From Slackia heliotrinireducens DSM 20476 (GTDB lineage: Bacteria; Actinomycetota; Coriobacteriia; Coriobacteriales; Eggerthellaceae): a DNA stretch of 64,000 nt. Made by a program: the position numbers and the translations under genes. Below the pieces are notes generated by a model. That model searched no databases. It was not told where the DNA came from and saw only the letters and a list, made by a program, of their open reading frames with translations. Numbering within the stretch: position 1 is the first letter of the stretch; each line of letters begins with the position of its first letter. Shown here in pieces: positions 45,489-51,914 of the stretch. Location of the stretch: NCBI RefSeq assembly GCF_000023885.1, contig NC_013165.1:1116001-1180000 (forward strand), written 5' to 3'.

Positions 45489-45743
45489 GTGACTGCTCTG
45501 CTTGTTATTTTCTTGATTCTCTGGGCCGTTTCGGGCGTCGGCCTGATTGTGTTCGTGCTGCTGCATTCCGGCAAGGGCACGGGCCTGTCCGATATGATCG
45601 CCTCTTCTCTGTATTCCACGCAGACGGGTACGAACATCATCGAGAAGAACCTCGACCGCATCACCATCATCCTGGCGGTCGTGTTCCTGGTGTGCCTCAT
45701 CGCCCTGATGTTCGTGTATCCCCAGGGAACCATCAGTGCATAA
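45489..45743 (+). CDS. secG: Protein translocase subunit SecG
   Basis: Small accessory membrane subunit of SecYEG. The 84-residue protein has two transmembrane helices (about 3-25 and 55-78) joined by the conserved loop HSGKGTGLSDMI (26-37). The GTG start has AAGGAG 9 nt upstream. It stands alone with its own promoter, between pheA and tRNA-Leu. Confidence 0.92.
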   Translation: MTALLVIFLILWAVSGVGLIVFVLLHSGKGTGLSDMIASSLYSTQTGTNIIEKNLDRITIILAVVFLVCLIALMFVYPQGTISA

Positions 45744-45762
45744 AGTCCCTACAATTTGCATC

Positions 45763-45790
45763 TTGCAATTGCGGGGGAGTTTGTTAAAAT
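45763..45790 (+). promoter_or_regulatory. Promoter of tRNA-Leu
   Basis: TTGCAA (45763-45768) and TAAAAT (45785-45790) have a 16-nt spacer, 21 nt before the tRNA 5' end. Confidence 0.65.
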
Positions 45791-45811
45791 AACGAACCGC
45801 ACCTTTCACAC

Positions 45812-45900
45812 GTCGGAGTGGTGGAACGGCAGACACGCTAGCTTGAGGTGCTAGTGCCCACATACCGGGCGTGCGGGTTCAAATCCCGCCTCCGACACCA
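45812..45900 (+). tRNA. tRNA-Leu(GAG)
   Basis: The acceptor stem GTCGGAG (45812-45818) pairs with CTCCGAC (45890-45896). A45897 is the discriminator and CCA is encoded. The anticodon arm CTAGC/GCTAG with loop TTGAGGT gives anticodon GAG, which reads CTC/CTT leucine codons. A long variable arm (TGCCCACATACCGGGCG) confirms a class II tRNA. Confidence 0.95.
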
Positions 45901-45906
45901 GAAATC

Positions 45907-45931
45907 AAAAGCCCCGTTCAGGGGCTTTTTT
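45907..45931 (+). terminator. Terminator of tRNA-Leu
   Basis: The stem AAAAGCCCC/GGGGCTTTT is followed by TT. Confidence 0.85.
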
Positions 45932-46409
45932 AATGCACCGGAAGGGATGCTTTCCGCCGGCCGTAAAACACCTGGCATGTACAGCGCTTTCCTCCTGCTG
46001 AAGCAGGCTTCGTGACCGTCGGACGCCTGCTCCTTTCGGCAAAAACCCGCTTCTGCGCCAATAAAATCAACTAGTGTACGACCTGGGAGGTGCTCGAAGG
46101 CCATGCTTCGGCCGTCGACAATATGCCCGAAGAGAATCCCCAGGTCAGACAGCCGCCGCATTTCATGGCAAAATCCGATGGCCCCGGCAAGTCGTACACT
46201 ACCTGCTTTTCTTGGCGCGGAAGGCCGTTTTCGGGAAAAGTTGCAGACCGAGGAAGCGGATAGGGTGGGCCGGTCCTGCCCGCAAACAGAATCCATCAAC
46301 TCGTTTTAGCCTTCAATCCCACTTCATAATGTTGCCGGGGCGGATGCGCGATGCTCCGCCTCTCAGAAGCCCGGTGTGCGGTTTGCTGGTTTTACACATA
46401 TTGCAAAAA
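45932..46409. other. Non-coding region between tRNA-Leu and the aroF leader
   Basis: No ORF here has a convincing ribosome-binding site or recognisable protein. A minus-strand frame (45838-46299) ends inside the tRNA and is rejected. Structure is plentiful: a 130-nt element with terminal inverted repeats (46072-46201) and a GGCGGA/TCCGCC hairpin (46339-46360). Confidence 0.5.
46072..46201. repeat. 130-nt element bounded by 11-bp perfect inverted repeats
   Basis: TAGTGTACGAC (46072-46082) is the exact reverse complement of GTCGTACACTA (46191-46201). Adjacent to the left arm, GACCTGGG (46080-46087) pairs with CCCAGGTC (46139-46146). The interior contains CGAAG/CTTCG. It could be a multi-stem RNA or a small non-autonomous mobile element; no target-site duplication is clear. 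Confidence 0.5.
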
Positions 46410-46438
46410 TTGTTGGAAACACTATTGCACACTAAAGT
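46410..46438 (+). promoter_or_regulatory. Probable promoter of the aroF leader transcript
   Basis: TTGTTG (46410-46415) and TAAAGT (46433-46438) have 17-nt spacing, placing the start near 46445, about 40 nt before the leader peptide. Confidence 0.5.
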
Positions 46439-46485
46439 GGCTCCTGCTAGACTTCCCTCATCGTTGGAAAGGATTGAGACCTGTG

Positions 46486-46569
46486 ATGTACGCCATTAAC
46501 AGCTGCTTTTATTTTGGGTATTGGTTTACCAAGCCTCAAAGCGTTGCGGCCGGATGCGTGCATGATTAG
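46486..46569 (+). CDS. Aromatic leader peptide (attenuator peptide of aroF)
   Basis: A 27-residue ORF starting at ATG 46486 or in-frame GTG 46483, with GGAAAGGA at 46466-46473. Seven of its first fourteen residues are aromatic (Y2, F8, Y9, F10, Y12, W13, F14), including the run FYFGYWF. The Phe codons are all TTT and two of three Tyr codons TAT, while neighbouring genes clearly prefer TTC and TAC. The peptide is followed 26 nt later by an intrinsic terminator and then by the DAHP synthase gene. It is proposed to sense charging of tRNA-Phe, tRNA-Tyr and tRNA-Trp by ribosome stalling, not to act as a protein. Confidence 0.82.
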   Translation: MYAINSCFYFGYWFTKPQSVAAGCVHD

Positions 46570-46626
46570 TTTCAAACATTGCAAAGAAGCAGATCAAGCC
46601 TCCGAAGCCTAACGCTACGGAGGCTT
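46541..46626 (+). promoter_or_regulatory. Attenuator: competing antiterminator and terminator of aroF
   Basis: Segment 2 (46541-46554: GCGTT, GGC and CGGA) can pair with segment 3 (46601-46615: TCCG, GCC and AACGC), giving 12 bp with small bulges. This pairing would destroy the terminator (46596-46626). Segment 2 begins about 14 nt after the last aromatic codon (46525-46527), so a ribosome stalled there leaves it free. A ribosome at the stop codon (46567-46569) would cover its 3' part. Pairings were found by eye. Confidence 0.7.
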
Positions 46627-46630
46627 TTCT
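46596..46630 (+). terminator. Attenuator terminator upstream of aroF
   Basis: AAGCCTCCG (46596-46604) pairs with CGGAGGCTT (46618-46626). The stem continues through an A-A mismatch into AGC/GCT with a CTAAC loop, and TTCTT follows. Confidence 0.85.
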
Positions 46631-46728
46631 TATGGGTCGCATGATCGTCGCGGCCGGGCGTTGGATGGAATAGAGGCTGCCGACAACGACGGTGCCCTGG
46701 GCCGAGCTTTTGGAAAGGTGAGAAGAAG

Positions 46729-47739
46729 ATGATTGTTATATTGAAGCAGCATGCGACGGAAGAGGATCGCCAGAACTTGATCGAGGAGCTTGAGCGCTAT
46801 GGCGTGAAGGTGCATCTTTCCGAAGGCGACCAGCGGACCGTGCTGGGTCTGGTGGGCGACACCACGAAGATCGACAAATCCGTCCTCGAGGCGAATGATG
46901 CCGTGCACGCAGTAAAGCGGGTGGCTGAACCGTACAAGAAGGCGAACCGCAAGTTCCACCCGGAAGACACGGTCGTAAAGGTGGGCAACACCCAGGTCGG
47001 CGGCGGGAACCTCACGGTCATGGCGGGTCCCTGCAGCGTCGAGAGCCGCGAGCAGATCCTGGCTGTCGCCCATGCTGTCAAAGCGGCCGGTGCGACCATG
47101 TTGCGCGGCGGCGCCTTCAAGCCCCGCACCAGCCCCTACAGCTTCCAGGGCATGGGTCCCCAGGGGCTCGACCTGCTGCGCGAAGCCAAAGAGGAGACGG
47201 GTCTGCCCATCGTGACCGAAATCATGGATCCCAATGACCTGAAATACTTCCGCGATATCGACGTGCTGCAGGTGGGCGCGCGCAACATGCAGAACTTCGA
47301 CCTGCTGAAAGCCCTGGGCAAGACCGACCAGCCCATCCTTTTGAAGCGCGGTCTTTCGGCAACCTACGAGGAGCTTCTGATGAGCGCCGAATACATTATG
47401 AGCGAAGGGAACCCCAACGTCATCCTGTGCGAACGAGGCATCCGCACCTTCGAAACCTACACCCGCAACACCTTGGACGTAGCGGCTGTGCCCGTGCTGC
47501 GCAAGCTGACGCATCTGCCGATCATCATCGACCCCAGTCACTCGGGCGGCCGCCGCGAGCTGGTGGTGCCGCTGTCGCTGGCGGGTATAGCCGCCGGGGC
47601 CGACGGCATCGAGGTGGAGGTCCACAACGATCCCGCCCACGCCCTGTCCGACGGTCCCCAGCAGCTGCTGCCCGAAGCCTTCGAGGTCCTAATGGCGCAG
47701 CTCAAGACGGTTCATGCCGCAGTGCATGCAGAGGCGTAA
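46729..47739 (+). CDS. aroF: 3-deoxy-7-phosphoheptulonate (DAHP) synthase, type I-beta
   Basis: First enzyme of the shikimate pathway, condensing PEP with erythrose-4-phosphate. The 336-residue protein has an N-terminal ferredoxin-like (ACT-like) regulatory domain (about 1-75), as in Thermotoga DAHP synthase, then the (beta/alpha)8 catalytic domain with VMAGPCSVE (about 96-104), LRGGAFKPRTSPYSFQG and DPSHSGGRR. Expression is probably controlled by the leader attenuator, and activity may be feedback-controlled through the N-terminal domain. aroB follows after 30 nt. Confidence 0.94.
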   Translation: MIVILKQHATEEDRQNLIEELERYGVKVHLSEGDQRTVLGLVGDTTKIDKSVLEANDAVHAVKRVAEPYKKANRKFHPEDTVVKVGNTQVGGGNLTVMAGPCSVESREQILAVAHAVKAAGATMLRGGAFKPRTSPYSFQGMGPQGLDLLREAKEETGLPIVTEIMDPNDLKYFRDIDVLQVGARNMQNFDLLKALGKTDQPILLKRGLSATYEELLMSAEYIMSEGNPNVILCERGIRTFETYTRNTLDVAAVPVLRKLTHLPIIIDPSHSGGRRELVVPLSLAGIAAGADGIEVEVHNDPAHALSDGPQQLLPEAFEVLMAQLKTVHAAVHAEA

Positions 47740-47769
47740 AACGTAGAGGGAAGACGGCGAGGTGTTGAA

Positions 47770-48849
47770 GTGATCCGGACGGACGGCAACGGCAATTCGG
47801 TCGTACATGTGGCAACGGGCGAGCAATACGACGTGACGATTGGGAAGGGGCTCATCGGTCGGGTGGCATCGTTTGTGCCCAGTTTGGAGAAGGTGTCCCG
47901 TGTGGCCGTCGTTACCGACGATGTTGTGGAAGGGCTGTTTCTGGGCGATGTGACGGACGGCCTGAAGCGTGCGGGGTTCGAGGTGTCGGCCTTCGCGTTT
48001 CCGGCAGGTGAGCCCAGCAAGAACATCCATACCTTCGCAGCCGTGCTCGAGCATCTTGCGGAGCACCGTATGACCCGAAACGACATGGTGGTGGCCTTGG
48101 GCGGCGGCGTAGTCGGAGACGTTGCGGGATTCGCGGCGGCATCGTACATGCGGGGCTGCCCCTACGTGCAGGTGCCCACGACCATGCTGGCGGCCGTGGA
48201 TTCCAGCGTCGGCGGCAAGACCGCCATCAACCTGCAGGCGGGAAAGAACCTCGCCGGCGCGTTCTACCAGCCGTCGGCCGTCGTATGCGACATCGACTGC
48301 ATCGCTGCGCTGCCATCGGGCGAATTCGCAAACGGCATGGCAGAGTCCCTCAAATACGGCGTGCTCTGCGACGCCGGTCTGTTCGACGATCTGGGCGACA
48401 ATCCCCGCGACCACTTGCAGGAGCTCATCGCACGCTGCGTGAACATCAAACGACGCTACGTGGAGGCCGACGAGCATGAAGGCGGGCTGCGCAAGTTTTT
48501 GAACCTGGGGCACACCTTCGGCCATGCCATTGAGAAATGCAGCGGATACGCGGTGCCCCACGGCAGTGCGGTTGCCATAGGCATGGTCATGGCGGCGCGG
48601 GTGTCGGCATCGCGCGTCATGGCTGACCAGGCCTTGGTCGACCGGCTTGCACGCGCCCTTGAGTCGGCGGGCCTGCCGACATCGACCGACATTCCGGCTG
48701 AGGAGCTTGCCTGGGCCGCGCAATCGGACAAGAAGCGTTCCGGCGACACGGTGACGTTCGTGCTGCCGAAGACGATTGGGAATTGCGAGCTGGTGGATGT
48801 CGGCGTGGCCGAGCTTGGCGGGGTGTTCGAAACCGCCTGCCAGAAATAG
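47770..48849 (+). CDS. aroB: 3-dehydroquinate synthase
   Basis: NAD- and metal-dependent cyclisation of DAHP to 3-dehydroquinate, the second shikimate step. The 359-residue protein has GGGVVGDVAGFAAA (about 99-112), the phosphate-binding VPTTMLAAVDSSVGGKT (about 135-151) and metal ligand motif HTFGHAIE (about 248-255). The start is GTG at 47770 with GAGGTG upstream. It lies with aroF in the attenuator-controlled unit, so the two entry enzymes would be co-regulated. Confidence 0.94.
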   Translation: MIRTDGNGNSVVHVATGEQYDVTIGKGLIGRVASFVPSLEKVSRVAVVTDDVVEGLFLGDVTDGLKRAGFEVSAFAFPAGEPSKNIHTFAAVLEHLAEHRMTRNDMVVALGGGVVGDVAGFAAASYMRGCPYVQVPTTMLAAVDSSVGGKTAINLQAGKNLAGAFYQPSAVVCDIDCIAALPSGEFANGMAESLKYGVLCDAGLFDDLGDNPRDHLQELIARCVNIKRRYVEADEHEGGLRKFLNLGHTFGHAIEKCSGYAVPHGSAVAIGMVMAARVSASRVMADQALVDRLARALESAGLPTSTDIPAEELAWAAQSDKKRSGDTVTFVLPKTIGNCELVDVGVAELGGVFETACQK

Positions 48850-48857
48850 CAATCATA

Positions 48858-48896
48858 GCCAACGGGTGGATTGCGCTTGTTGCGCCGCCCGCTGGC
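48858..48896 (+). terminator. Possible terminator after aroB
   Basis: GCCAACGGGTGG (48858-48869) pairs with CCGCCCGCTGGC (48885-48896) with one mismatch and one wobble. No proper T-run follows, so confidence is limited. Confidence 0.4.
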
Positions 48897-49102
48897 GTTC
48901 ATATTATATGGTCTATGCGTTACCTATTCGAGTAAACGGCATGTTCGCAAGTCAGAATGCAAAAGCAATTCTGCCAGCCTTATCTTTTTTTCAACGGTTC
49001 GAAACAATGCGTCAGGATTCGCAACGCTGAATCGTGTTGTAGGTAAGCAACGTTGCAGAACCATAAGACGATATGTGTCGAATCATGAAAGGAGGGCGCC
49101 TT

Positions 49103-49732
49103 GTGACTATGTTCGATTCGCCATCTGCTGCGAATATCCCCTCATCGGAGTTGCAAGCCTCCGCAGACTGGCAACCACGAGTGGTTGAAGGTGGAAAGCC
49201 GCCGTCATCAAAGGATTCAGGCGCGGCTATGCGCAACGTCGTGTCGGTCGCACCACCGCATGCCTCCGAAGAGGAGGCCGAAGCTAAACGTGTGGTGCAG
49301 TCCTATTCCGACTTGATACTGCGCTTGAGCTATACCTATTTGAAATCGTTCCATGACGCCGAAGATCTTTGTCAGAACATCCTGATCAAGATGTTGACGA
49401 AGGCCCCGCGCTTCGAGGATGCCGAACACGAAAAGGCATGGGTTATACGCGCTACCTCGAATGCGTGCAAAGACGTTCTGCGAAGCGGGGCGCGCGTTCG
49501 CAATGTGAGGCTGGAGGCGGCTTCTGACGAATCGGTCGAGATGCCGGAAGATTCGGAGGTGCTGGACGCCGTGTCCGCATTGCCAGAGGCTCAACGGGAG
49601 TCGGTTTTCCTGCATTATTACGAAGGATACTCCATTGCGGAAGTCGCACGGCTGACGGGGCGCACCGAAGCTGCGGTCGCCAAGCAGTTGAGCCGAGCCC
49701 GTTTTGCTTTGCGTCGGATGCTGAAAGGATAG
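49103..49732 (+). CDS. ECF-family RNA polymerase sigma factor
   Basis: A 209-residue sigma-70 family protein. An unstructured N-terminus (1-60) precedes region 2 (about 65-130, with SYTYLKSFHDAEDLCQNIL and the -10 recognition segment EKAWVIRATSNACKD) and region 4 (about 152-208, a helix-turn-helix with YSIAEVARLTGRTEAAV). The GTG at 49103 follows AAAGGAGGG. The membrane protein gene immediately downstream is its likely partner. A perfect palindrome GCAACGTTGC (49049-49058) lies upstream and could belong to an autoregulatory promoter. Confidence 0.88.
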   Translation: MTMFDSPSAANIPSSELQASADWQPRVVEGGKPPSSKDSGAAMRNVVSVAPPHASEEEAEAKRVVQSYSDLILRLSYTYLKSFHDAEDLCQNILIKMLTKAPRFEDAEHEKAWVIRATSNACKDVLRSGARVRNVRLEAASDESVEMPEDSEVLDAVSALPEAQRESVFLHYYEGYSIAEVARLTGRTEAAVAKQLSRARFALRRMLKG

Positions 49733-49737
49733 ATACC

Positions 49738-50850
49738 ATGAGCAATTTGCATTTTGATTCTTACGACGACCTGCGTTTTTCCGATGCGGCCAAAGATCGT
49801 TTGACTCGTGCGGTCGCGCAAGGTGTTGCGTCCTCGAGACTCGTTGGTTCCGACGACAGGGGTGCCGCACCGCTCCGTGCTCCGGTCCGCAGCGGCAAGC
49901 GTGCCCGCCGTCCATTTGCCGTTGCCGTCGCCGCAGCGGCAGCTGCTCTTGCCATCGGGGGTGCCGCCTATGCCACTGGAGCCTTCGTCACCGTAGGCGA
50001 ATTCGCTGCCGATATGTTCGGCGGCGTTGCGGATACCCAGGTGGTGGATTCCATCGGCCACCCCGTCGAAGCGAGCGCTAGCAGCGGAGGGGTGACCGTG
50101 ACCGCAGATGCCATCATCGGCGACCGTGAGAACTACGCGGTCGTATACAGCATCGTGCGTGATGACGGACAGCCTTTCGACCTTTTGGAAACCACGGAAG
50201 ACGGCCTGATACTCGCGGGGTTCGACACATATGATGCCGATTTCGGCATGAACAACGGAAGCAACGGCTCGATGTACTTCTACGATGCAGACCCCGCCGA
50301 CAACGCAATCCAGATGGTCGACCGATGCTCGATCGACATTTCTGGAGGCAGCATCGTTGGCAAGACCATGCGTGCGCACTTCGAAGGGTTGTACGCCTAC
50401 GGGGCCGACGACACCATGGTTCGCTTGGCAGACGGCACATGGGATCTGCGTTTCAAGGTGGATTACGAAGACACTTCGATCGATCTTCCTGCGGGACAGG
50501 ACGTGTCGTATAACGGGCTATCCGGCGTAGTGAAAAGCGCAAGGATTTCGCCAATCGCTCTGACGTTCGACCTGGTTGTGAATGAGGCCATGGACTGGGA
50601 GGAGCAGTCGAGCGGTCAAATGAGCGACCACAATTCCCAACTCGTCGATCGGTTTTTGAACACGCCGGACGTTGTGGTGACCATGCGTGACGGAAGCAGC
50701 GTCATCGGCCACGACCTCGGGGGAGGTACAACAGAGGATCTCGGAGACGCCACGCTGGTGCACAAAGCTGTGACCTTCGATGAGATCGTCGATGTGGACC
50801 AGATTGTCTCTGTCGCGTTCTGCGGTACAGACGTTCCGATTTCCGAATAA
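49738..50850 (+). CDS. DUF4179-type membrane protein, probable anti-sigma partner
   Basis: A 370-residue protein. The cytosolic N-terminus (1-58) with an FSDAAKDRL-type helix is followed by a single transmembrane helix (about 60-85, AVAVAAAAAALAIGGAAYATGAF) and an extracellular beta-rich domain (about 90-370) with Asp/Gly-rich loops. The topology and position 5 nt after an ECF sigma gene match DUF4179 proteins, which are presumed anti-sigma factors or surface sensors. The zinc-binding HxxxCxxC anti-sigma motif is absent. The signal sensed is unknown. Confidence 0.75.
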   Translation: MSNLHFDSYDDLRFSDAAKDRLTRAVAQGVASSRLVGSDDRGAAPLRAPVRSGKRARRPFAVAVAAAAAALAIGGAAYATGAFVTVGEFAADMFGGVADTQVVDSIGHPVEASASSGGVTVTADAIIGDRENYAVVYSIVRDDGQPFDLLETTEDGLILAGFDTYDADFGMNNGSNGSMYFYDADPADNAIQMVDRCSIDISGGSIVGKTMRAHFEGLYAYGADDTMVRLADGTWDLRFKVDYEDTSIDLPAGQDVSYNGLSGVVKSARISPIALTFDLVVNEAMDWEEQSSGQMSDHNSQLVDRFLNTPDVVVTMRDGSSVIGHDLGGGTTEDLGDATLVHKAVTFDEIVDVDQIVSVAFCGTDVPISE

Positions 50851-50885
50851 CCTGAGGCTGCAGGCGAAAAACCCGATGGCCGAGA

Positions 50886-50920
50886 AAGCGCCCGACGGAC
50901 AGTCTGTCGGGCGCTTCCGT
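50886..50920 (+). terminator. Terminator of the sigma factor operon
   Basis: The perfect 11-bp stem AAGCGCCCGAC/GTCGGGCGCTT is followed by CCGTTTG. Confidence 0.75.
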
Positions 50921-51182
50921 TTGTCCGGCTTTCGGGTTCGAGATGCTCTTCGCGCGCAGATAGGCGGCTCCTCGGCGGCAGGAGAGGATCTCGGTGCGGC
51001 CTGCCTATGCAGCGCGAAATCGCCGACAAAATCGCATGTGGTATCTGAACTGGGGAATCAGGCCGAATTCAGATTCAGATCGAAACCGGTTCAGGTTTTG
51101 GCCCTGTTTCGATGCAAAGTTTACATACAGTTCGGCAAGGTTTGTCTGGCATGGTGAAGTGAACCGATGAAGGAGGTTCGCC
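50921..51182. other. Structured intergenic region before comEA
   Basis: No ORF is supported. TTCGCGC and ATAGGC on the left (50949-50965) pair with GCCTAT and GCGCGAA on the right (51003-51018), enclosing CTCCT/AGGAG (50968-50984). This makes a nested structure of about 70 nt. TTTACA near 51119 may be a -35 element of comEA. Confidence 0.45.
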
Positions 51183-51914
51183 ATGTCGTTTCAAGAATCT
51201 GCGGAAACATTCAGGGCCCGTGCCCATCTGACGGACGTGCCGACACCCGCTTTGGTGGGCGCGGCGGTTCTGGCCGTCCTAGGGCTTGCGGGCGCAGCGC
51301 TCGGCGTGGGCGTTTTGACCCACGAGGAACCGTTGGTGGTGGAAAAGGCCGAGGCCGCCCAGGAGCAGCCGCCGCAAACGGAGGCCATCGCCGAAGTGGA
51401 TCCAGCCGAAGAAGCTCCTGCGGAAGGGGAGGCCGAGCCCGGGAATGAGGCCGCATGCATCCAGGTCCATGTGGCAGGGGCGGTGCAGGTGCCAGGGGTC
51501 TACACGTTGCCGGAGGGGTCGCGGGTATGCGATGCAGTGTCTGCGGCATCGGGCTTTTCCGACCAGGCCGCTCAAGACGCCATCAATCAGGCCCGGGTGC
51601 TGGCGGACGGCGAGCAGGTGTACGTCCCGACGGCCGACGATGTGGAATCGGGCGCCTTTGCAGGGCCTGCCGCCGCGTCCGAGCAGGCGTCCACCGGTGC
51701 GGGCGAGGCTGCTTCGCCATCGGGCAAAGTGAACATAAACACCGCCGACGCCTCCGAGCTCCAGCAGCTTTCGGGCATCGGGCCCGCCACGGCCGAAGCC
51801 ATCGTGAAGGACCGGGAGGCCAACGGGCCGTTCGCTTCGGTTGAGGACCTGCAGCGCGTCAGCGGCATAGGGGAGAAGAAGTATGCCAAGATTGCAGACG
51901 ATATCTGCGTCTGA
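51183..51914 (+). CDS. comEA: Competence protein ComEA (DNA receptor)
   Basis: Membrane-anchored DNA-binding protein that hands incoming DNA to the ComEC channel. The 243-residue protein has an N-terminal transmembrane helix (about 22-45), an acidic Pro/Glu/Ala-rich spacer, a SLBB domain (about 92-155, IQVHVAGAVQVPGVYTLP) and a C-terminal helix-hairpin-helix pair (about 180-243) with VNINTADASELQQLSGIG and VSGIGEKKYAKI. AAGGAGG precedes the ATG. It overlaps comEC by 32 nt, giving strict coupling. Confidence 0.93.
   Translation: MSFQESAETFRARAHLTDVPTPALVGAAVLAVLGLAGAALGVGVLTHEEPLVVEKAEAAQEQPPQTEAIAEVDPAEEAPAEGEAEPGNEAACIQVHVAGAVQVPGVYTLPEGSRVCDAVSAASGFSDQAAQDAINQARVLADGEQVYVPTADDVESGAFAGPAAASEQASTGAGEAASPSGKVNINTADASELQQLSGIGPATAEAIVKDREANGPFASVEDLQRVSGIGEKKYAKIADDICV

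Noticed and set aside
45838-46299. Possible 153-residue minus-strand protein in the tRNA-Leu to aroF gap
   Set aside because: Its C-terminus is the reverse translation of tRNA-Leu, a common false ORF, and no ribosome-binding site or domain is seen.
45932-46440. T-box leader upstream of aroF
   Set aside because: A T-box sequence (GGTGG-N-ACCGCG type) was looked for and not found; regulation is better explained by the leader peptide.
46351-46485. N-terminal extension of the aromatic leader frame
   Set aside because: The frame is open from 46351 but crosses the predicted promoter and has no ribosome-binding site; only the part from 46483 or 46486 is supported.
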